From positions 517,935 through 581,934 of the forward strand of contig NW_027192211.1 of NCBI RefSeq assembly GCF_041956535.1: a stretch of DNA of 64,000 nucleotides. Direction: 5' to 3'. The notes under the pieces were generated by a model that was not told where the DNA came from, ran no database searches, and was given only the letters and a program-made list of their open reading frames with translations. Source of the DNA: Calcarisporiella thermophila CBS 279.70 (lineage: Eukaryota > Calcarisporiellomycota). The stretch's first letter is position 1. The number at the start of each line of letters is the position of its first letter. The position numbers were made by a program, and so were the translations under genes. Positions 57,734-64,000 of the stretch are shown here, piece after piece.

Positions 57734-58173
57734 ATGAAGCCTACACGATTATTTTCAATTGCAACTCTCCTTATTAGCGTCGTATTCGCTGATGTAGCTA
57801 CCAACGTAACAACCTCGCGGGATCTTTATAAACGAATTAGGGCTGATGACGCTGTTGTTCTTTTCATTGATCACCGGTCTGACCTGGCTTCGCTAGTTCA
57901 AGATTTCAATGTAGACGAGTTTAGGAATAATGTTCTTGCTCTAGCCGAAATCTCGAAGTACTTCAATCTGCCTACTGTTTTGACCACCAGTTTCGAGGAT
58001 GGTCCCAATGGCCCAATTTTCCCCGAAATTAAGGAAACATTCCCGAATGCCGCCTTTATTCCTCGACCTGGGCAAATCAACGTCTGCGATAATGCTGATT
58101 TGGTCAATACAGTTAAGCTACCGGTCATAGGCAACTACTCAGAGAAGCTTGCATAGAGCCTGAAATGAAATAA
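57734..58173 (+). pseudogene. isochorismatase-family hydrolase, frameshifted and truncated
   Basis: The frame starts with a signal peptide (MKPTRLFSIATLLISVVFA) and then follows the YcaC-like isochorismatase pattern closely: RIRADDAVVLFIDHRSDLAS, FRNNVLALAEISKYFNLPTV, LTTSFEDGPNGPIFPEIKE and PRPGQINVCDNADLV. At about 58114 the reading frame changes. The annotated frame ends SEKLA at 58156, while the next frame gives ATGHRQLL, which fits the family continuation V-ATG--QL, then degrades to a stop at 58173. The second half, including the catalytic Cys strand (VTEVC region), is absent. The catalytic Asp side is present but no active site can form. No intron that would rescue it was found. Confidence 0.65.
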
Positions 58174-58871
58174 TAAGCTTGACATAGAGGCTTGAATATT
58201 TAAGCAGTGTTCAATTTATTTTGAATATTCTGTAGTTGTGAACTCATCAGTTTTGTTTATCACATATTTACATGATATATTTTGTTCAAGACTAAAAGCA
58301 CCAAAACCAAAAGCTTTTACGCATTTTAAGATAGCACATCTAAAACAATGCATTTGTTATAAAGCTACATCTGAATTTCCTAAAACTTAATTCAATGGTA
58401 TGAGCAAACATTTTTAAATTATAATGACGGAAAAGTGAGTATGTGACTTGATAGATTGTGGTTAATTCAAATATTTTGATGCTAAATAAAAAAATAATAT
58501 GACATAATAATTCTTTGGTTTGGAATGATATTCATGCTAGCATAAAGCTATGCAATAAAAATAACACTATAGCCTCTGAGGGAGATTCGAGAAATCTGTC
58601 CAAGGCAATCTGGAATTAGCATTAGATTTAGATGCGAAGTAACAGCTAGCAGTATTTTCAACTAGTAATTTTTAAAGATTTTTTAAGCAGGAATATTTAA
58701 ATAAATTAATAGTAAAAGATGTCGATTAATATCATTTCATAATATATGCGTGTATCTTGTTTCATATTTAAATAAACCTAAATACTAGATCCCAAAGACT
58801 TCGATGAACTATGACAAACAACGTAATCGGACTTATATCACAAAAAAAACTAACCTTATAGTATCCATAAG
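58174..58871. other. intergenic
   Basis: AT-rich spacer after the truncated gene. I looked for the missing isochorismatase half here and did not see it. Confidence 0.5.
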
Positions 58872-60710
58872 CTAGGGTTGCTTTTTTGCATCCTCTAGGA
58901 TAATATCTGCAGCCTTCAATGCCAGCATGTGTGTGAACAATACAGGAAAATAACCAGGTGTCTCTGGGAATGCAGACCCGTCTACTACTCTTAAACGCTT
59001 TATTCCTCGAACGCGAAATCTTCCGTCCAGAACTGCCATGGGGTCGTCGTCGTTGCCAATTTTGGCAGTGCAACATCCATGGTGACCAAAAGTTTCCTTT
59101 CGAACAAAATCGACCAACTCCTCGTCAGTTGCTACTTCTTTCCCAGGACGTAGTTCTTCGTATTTTGAGAATTTTTTCTTAGTTTCCATGCGCAGCTTTT
59201 TGATATTATCCACTATTGCAATAATATCTTCTTCGCCGTCTTGCTGGAAAAATTGAAAATTAATATCGGGTACGTCAAATGGGTCGGAAGATTTCAACTT
59301 GATGACCCCGGGGTTTGTAGAATGGGCCTTAAGAGTCACACGGGTAAAGGTATTTAAATGTTTAGCAATATCTACATTGTGACCTATATAGAAACGAGGA
59401 ATATAGCCGCCAGTAGTGTAGGTAAAAATATCGGGCGTATCTAGTTCAGGTCTTGATTTAGACAGTCTGCCTGATATGAAGCCATTGGTTATATAAGGTC
59501 CTGCTCGTCGTTCAACGTATTGGCGATAGCAATAGTCATCCATAGAAGGGCTAAATTTACAGCCTTTAACCGCAGAATACTCCTTCGGCAACTGGACAAT
59601 ATATGAGGTTTCGTAATTTTCTTGTAAGTTTCTCCCCACACCAGGTAAGTGAGCTGACGTATTGATATTATGCAATGCTAACTGATCTCGGTCACCTATT
59701 CCACTCAACATTAGCAGCTGTGGCGTTTGTATAAAGCCACCAGATATTATAATTTCTCGCCGTGCTGCTACAACGCCTCGAGAAGCCTGGGCGCGATTTT
59801 GATCGTTGGAATGGGGACTCGCTTTGTATAAATATTTTCCATATTGATACTCGACACCATATGCCACCTGTGAGTCTATGACAATTCGTGTGGCATAGGT
59901 ATTGGTCCAAATATCAAAATTAGGTAATTTCTGTGCATGATGAACGATGTAGCCTAAATAGTTGCCGCGTGTACCTGTGGTAGGATCAATGTTGGTGGGA
60001 ATAAAAAAACTCGATTCTACGTCTGTCCCAAGTCGTTTCTTAGAGTAACCGTTAAGATCGTGAAAAGGATTGGGCAGAAATGCTGTAAACAACTTGACAG
60101 CTTGCAGATCAAATGAGCGAAAAAGATTTAGTTTCTTAATATCAGCTATTTTTATAAAATCATTGAAACTAGTTGGGAAAAAACCATCGTCGCCGTGCGC
60201 TTCCGACGATCTCATGAATTTTGGATAATAATTTTTCTCCATACGCTTGAAATATTCGCGCATATGTGGTTCATCGAAGGTTTCATCACCAGTTGCTTTA
60301 ACGAGTGTATCAAAATCACGTTTGTTAGGATAAACAGCGGTCATACCATTGTGGATAGAACACCCTCCCAATGCACCCACCCTTGGATAGAAGGCTGTAT
60401 CCTGGTGCTGAGTATCATTTTCGGCATAAATTCTTGGGAAAAATTCAGATCCAATATCGGGGTCTTCAAAAGCTCGAACACAAAAGGCGGGCACAGTATC
60501 GTTGACACTAGTGTGCCATGGACCTCCTTCTATTAATAATGTTGAATAGCCTGCCTTGGCAAGTTCGACCGCCAACGTCCCACCAGCAGTTCCTCCACCC
60601 ACTACAATGTAATCGTATTCCCTTATTCCAGGTTTTTCATCCAGCACCTCCGCACAGGAGATGAAAACCAGCCATAAGTACAGAAATATATAATTCAAAT
60701 TGAAACTCAT
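58872..60710 (-). CDS. secreted GMC-family FAD oxidoreductase
   Basis: Single exon, 612 residues, normal family length. A signal peptide (MSFNLNYIFLYLWLVFISCA) precedes the FAD-binding fold YDYIVVGGGTAGGTLAVELA, LLIEGGPWH and YPRVGALGGCSIHNGMTAVY. The second GMC signature lies in REIIISGGFIQTPQLLMLSG, followed by IGDRDQLALHN. The C-terminal part has FGHHGCCTAKIGNDDDPMAV with the catalytic His, then RLRVVDGSAFPETPGYFPVL and FTHMLALKAADIILED. It oxidises an alcohol, sugar or aryl-alcohol substrate, probably making peroxide outside the cell; the substrate cannot be told. Cys in HHGCCT fits the glucose-methanol-choline pattern of choline-dehydrogenase-like members. Intact and intronless. Confidence 0.93.
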   Translation of the reverse strand: MSFNLNYIFLYLWLVFISCAEVLDEKPGIREYDYIVVGGGTAGGTLAVELAKAGYSTLLIEGGPWHTSVNDTVPAFCVRAFEDPDIGSEFFPRIYAENDTQHQDTAFYPRVGALGGCSIHNGMTAVYPNKRDFDTLVKATGDETFDEPHMREYFKRMEKNYYPKFMRSSEAHGDDGFFPTSFNDFIKIADIKKLNLFRSFDLQAVKLFTAFLPNPFHDLNGYSKKRLGTDVESSFFIPTNIDPTTGTRGNYLGYIVHHAQKLPNFDIWTNTYATRIVIDSQVAYGVEYQYGKYLYKASPHSNDQNRAQASRGVVAARREIIISGGFIQTPQLLMLSGIGDRDQLALHNINTSAHLPGVGRNLQENYETSYIVQLPKEYSAVKGCKFSPSMDDYCYRQYVERRAGPYITNGFISGRLSKSRPELDTPDIFTYTTGGYIPRFYIGHNVDIAKHLNTFTRVTLKAHSTNPGVIKLKSSDPFDVPDINFQFFQQDGEEDIIAIVDNIKKLRMETKKKFSKYEELRPGKEVATDEELVDFVRKETFGHHGCCTAKIGNDDDPMAVLDGRFRVRGIKRLRVVDGSAFPETPGYFPVLFTHMLALKAADIILEDAKKQP

Positions 60711-62203
60711 TTTAATAGAATGGATTCAAAATAAGAATGGAAACTTAAACAGAAATCACCAAGCTTTTAAATAAAGAAAATTATTCTAGAAAGAATAAAT
60801 TGAAAACATATAAAACAAAAACGTTTATAATATTTATTGGCACAGCTAGAGTTAAAAACAATCCCCGGTTTAAAGTGAAAAAATCGTGATCGGCGATTTT
60901 TTTTTTGGGAATATTCGCCCTAAGATAAATTTGTAACGCATTATATACAATAACGCGTAAGATAGTGAAACACTAGCTATTGGAGTTAAGTTAATTTTAA
61001 TGTATAGGAGCAGTATACTATTCTTAATATCTGAATATTATTATAGGGATCAAATAATTTAAAGTTAGCAGAAGCCAGAATAGGACATATCAGGTTGGTA
61101 CATCTTATATAACCCGCTGTGATTTTTCGTATTAAATGACAGATGTTATAAGTAAAAGAGATTGTGTTGCTGAGCAAACCTTGCTATAAATGCAATCTAT
61201 TATGCTATATACCACTAAGATTTTGAGAACACAGTAGTCTTCGTTATGCCAGTATTAACCCTCAAGTTTGATATGATAAATTGGTTGAGTTTACTTATAA
61301 TTTGTTCTTATAAATGTTGGAGAACGACCAGGCATGATCTAAGCCTGAATAGTTGTTGTGTTACGACGGTTATTTCATACTTATACAAATATGTATAAGC
61401 AAGTATCTTATCATCATTATTAGTCATCATCTCCTATTCTATCATATATATAGGATGTGCTTTCTCTCTTTTGAATTCTCTAGTGGTGTATGTTATTTGT
61501 ATTATCCCTTCTATCTGTCTTCTTTCCTTTTATTAATATACTCTTAATCAGTTCTAACAATAAATCATAAATAGTGATTGTTTTCATTTAATCTAAGATG
61601 CATTTTATGTCCCATTCAATATATCGTTGTAGCGAGCAGGGAATGCCTAATCAACTATATTCTGAAATTGAATATTTTGATATTATAGCTTACAGTATTA
61701 TCATAATTTAAAGCGAAAAAATTCTTAACCTCTCATAAACTTAAAGCAAGCTCGCAGTACAATTCTATTAAAATATATGACTTCACGGCTGTATTTAAGA
61801 ACCTATTTTCGTAAAGATACTATAGTAATCGTGTGCCAATATATTATTACTTTATGCGCAATCTATTAAGACAAGTTTCCGATGCAGTTTATTTGAGTTT
61901 GATTGTCTACACTTTAGTATATATGTACATAAATTTACTAAATTGCTAATAAGGATTCTCGGAATTTCATATATTAATAATACCAAAAAAGTAAATATAT
62001 ACATTTGGAAAATTGTTTATGAAGATCCGCCCGGTAAGTTGTTCAGTGGAACACGGTTATATCATGTTTATTTGCCAGAAATCACTTATAATGGCTTAGC
62101 AAGTGTGGGCACAAATTGTGTCACACGATTTACACAAAATATATATGAGTTACTGATAGCACTTTCGGTCATAAAAGTATAGCTACTCTTAAAGTCTTAA
62201 AAA
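60711..62203. other. 1.5-kb AT-rich spacer
   Basis: Very AT-rich, between divergent GMC and LtrA-like genes. The open frame at 61943-62182 has no recognisable content. Nothing else is supported. Confidence 0.5.
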
Positions 62204-63499
62204 ATGAATGGTGCAAGTAATGAAAATTTACCAAAATTCTTCTCGGAGGAGCAATTGATCACTGCAAACACTGGAGGTACTTCAAATAGAAATTTATTGT
62301 ATCAACCAATGGTGGCGCGTAGTACAACTGAAGAGCATCGCGCATCCACACCGCTGGAGCTTCTATTTGATCTGTGTTTTGTAGTTGCAGTTTCGCAAGC
62401 AGGAGTCCAACTTCACCATTTTTTGATGGAAGGCAATGTTGGGCTCGGGGTTCTAGGTTACGGGATGGTGTTCTTTGGCATCTGGTGGGCATGGATGCTT
62501 TTCACATGGTTCGCATCTGCATATGATACCGACGATGTACCATATCGAATAGCTACATTAATTCAAATCGCTGGGGCGCTCATTATTTCTGCTGGAATCC
62601 CACGCGCCTTTAATAACGCTGACTTTACTGTCGTCACTGCTGGATATGTTGTTATGCGCGTGGCGCTGGTTGGGCAATGGATTCGTGCAGCTCGACAACA
62701 TAGGGATCGCCGAAAATCTGCTTTAATTTATGCTATTGGTATCACTCTCTGCCAAATGGGATGGCTGGCTCGACTCGCGTTGCCACTTGTGCCGTGGGGA
62801 TATATTGGATTTGCAATCCTGGTTATCCTTGAGTTAATGGTTCCTATATTGGCAGAACTTGCAGGCTCCCTACAATGGCATCCTGGCCACATATCCGAGA
62901 GATATGGACTGTTCACTCTTATTGTTCTCGGTGAATCTGTTCTGGCAGCAACCACCGCCGTTCAATCTGGTTTGGACTCTGGGCAACCTATTGGTAATCT
63001 TCTTGTGGTTGCTGCAGGAGGATTGTTGATATTTTTTAGTATGTGGTGGATATATTTTGATCAGCCTAATCACCATTTTATGATTGCCGCACGAGAAATG
63101 CGTACCTCCCGATTGGCTTTTTACTGGGGCTACGGTCACTATATCATATTTGCCTCCGCCGCAGCAGTCGGCTCCGGGCTGGAAGTCGCCATCGATATCT
63201 CAATCCATTCCACAAGTGGTCATGTGGGATTGGCCGTTTGGGGTGGAAGTGCCACGGTGGCCATTCCTGTCGCTTGCTATCTAATTAGCGTTTGGCTCTT
63301 GCATAGAAATATTCACTTCAACCAAATTAGTCGAAATATAGCATATCCGGTCGTGGCCATTCTTATCTTAGCTTCTCCTGCATTAGGCTTGGTTCCATCA
63401 GCAGCTCATTTTTCAGTCCTTATTATTGGACTACTCATGTCCCTTTTAGTCATCATCGTAGTGGCAACTCGGCCAATTGAAACTTCTTGCCAAGCTTGA
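62204..63499 (+). CDS. low temperature requirement A (LtrA)-type membrane protein
   Basis: Single exon, 431 residues. After a polar N-terminus of about 38 residues the sequence has the LtrA hallmark STTEEHRASTPLELLFDLCF then VVAVSQAG. About 10-12 hydrophobic helices follow, including MVFFGIWWAWMLFTWFASAY with the downstream DTDDVPYRI, the LILGE-like block LFTLIVLGESVLAATTAV, MWWIYFDQPNHH, and FYWGYGHYIIFASAAAVGSG. LtrA proteins are widespread in bacteria, first linked to cold growth in Listeria, and occur in some fungi. Transport or sensing role unproven. Compared with typical fungal LtrA proteins it looks close to the bacterial architecture and has no introns, suggesting horizontal origin (inference). 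Complete, ends ETSCQA. Confidence 0.9.
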   Translation: MNGASNENLPKFFSEEQLITANTGGTSNRNLLYQPMVARSTTEEHRASTPLELLFDLCFVVAVSQAGVQLHHFLMEGNVGLGVLGYGMVFFGIWWAWMLFTWFASAYDTDDVPYRIATLIQIAGALIISAGIPRAFNNADFTVVTAGYVVMRVALVGQWIRAARQHRDRRKSALIYAIGITLCQMGWLARLALPLVPWGYIGFAILVILELMVPILAELAGSLQWHPGHISERYGLFTLIVLGESVLAATTAVQSGLDSGQPIGNLLVVAAGGLLIFFSMWWIYFDQPNHHFMIAAREMRTSRLAFYWGYGHYIIFASAAAVGSGLEVAIDISIHSTSGHVGLAVWGGSATVAIPVACYLISVWLLHRNIHFNQISRNIAYPVVAILILASPALGLVPSAAHFSVLIIGLLMSLLVIIVVATRPIETSCQA

Positions 63500-64000
63500 A
63501 AGATAAAAGGCAATGTACTACACTTGTTTTTAAGTCTCCATCGAGCTCAATCTACAGGAGCATTAAAACGCTTGTTAACTACCTATATATTTCTTAGATA
63601 AATTTTTTTGTTGAAGAATTTTGATGCAAATGTCATAATTTATTATTTGTGTATGACTATATTTGAAACTTGTGCCTAAATTATCTGAATAAACTGTAAC
63701 TGTATACAACCTCACAATGTAATTAGCACTTTTTCTTCTTTCATTAGGATTTACCATCGCTTCATACTATACACTGGGCTAACTTTTTGAGTTCATGTTT
63801 TTTTGATTTCTCATTATTTCGTCTTATATCTCCAAATGGAGGTACAGCAAGTTGCGTTACGTAGAGAAACTATAAATACCCTTGCTCGATCATCCCATCT
63901 ATATGCCCGTGTAAATAACCCTTTTTCTTGAAAGATAGAATGCGGACTACGTCAGCAGTCCATGCTTCACGATGATGAGGCCGTTTTATTGGACAAATGG
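63500..64000. other. right-end flank
   Basis: No supported gene up to the window edge. A TATA-like ctataaatac near 63870 could precede a gene that starts outside or at the edge. Confidence 0.35.

Noticed and set aside
58872-60710. Possible biosynthetic cluster of isochorismatase, GMC oxidoreductase and LtrA genes
   Set aside because: No backbone enzyme, regulator or transporter of a cluster is present, one gene is broken, and the spacers are long. Adjacency alone is not enough.

Overview
The window is nuclear DNA of a fungus. It has short (about 40-100 nt) GT-AG introns, AT-rich spacers, and a housekeeping set typical of fungi: EMG1, MAM33, a PHO81-type SPX-ankyrin protein, OXA1, a PIG-T/Gpi16 protein, RLI1/ABCE1, EMC2, NMD3 and RPF2. 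A Crinkler-type protein, a SOSS-B-like OB-fold protein, an MRCK/DMPK-like kinase and a pair of unusual 7TM proteins point to an early-diverging (for example Mucoromycota-like) lineage rather than Dikarya. That placement is inference from gene content only; no rRNA or other marker is present.

Layout. 1-46 kb is gene-dense and mostly conserved. In order: a possible small spliced gene; EMG1 (-) and MAM33 (+) as a divergent pair; PHO81-like (-); two tandem 7TM paralogues (-); OXA1 (+); an orphan single-exon gene (+); a DUF4203 membrane protein (+); an R3HCC1-like RNA-binding protein (-); PIG-T (+); SOSS-B-like (-); a hypothetical gene (-); an AGC kinase with coiled coil (-); a Zip3/RNF212-like RING protein (+); RLI1 (+); a SAM methyltransferase (+); a decayed transposase-like stretch containing a perfect hairpin; a Crinkler NTPase/nuclease (-) divergent from EMC2 (+); a PPR protein (+); NMD3 (-) and RPF2 (+) as a divergent pair.

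46-64 kb is different. Genes are sparse, mostly without introns, often secreted or bacterial-like, and separated by spacers up to about 3.8 kb. It holds a cupredoxin with an altered copper site, a CapA-like protein, a small secreted orphan, a ricin-B-type lectin, decayed coding fragments, a third 7TM protein, a broken isochorismatase-family gene, a GMC oxidoreductase and an LtrA-type membrane protein. This looks like an accessory compartment.

Functional themes. Ribosome biogenesis and recycling are strongly represented (EMG1 for 40S, RPF2 and NMD3 for 60S, RLI1 for recycling and maturation), as are mitochondrial functions (MAM33, OXA1, PPR) and ER membrane-protein or GPI pathways (EMC2, PIG-T). 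The most unusual locus is the intact Crinkler gene beside a decayed transposase-like gene. Exon boundaries below were read by eye from splice consensus and reading phase and have not been tested against transcripts.
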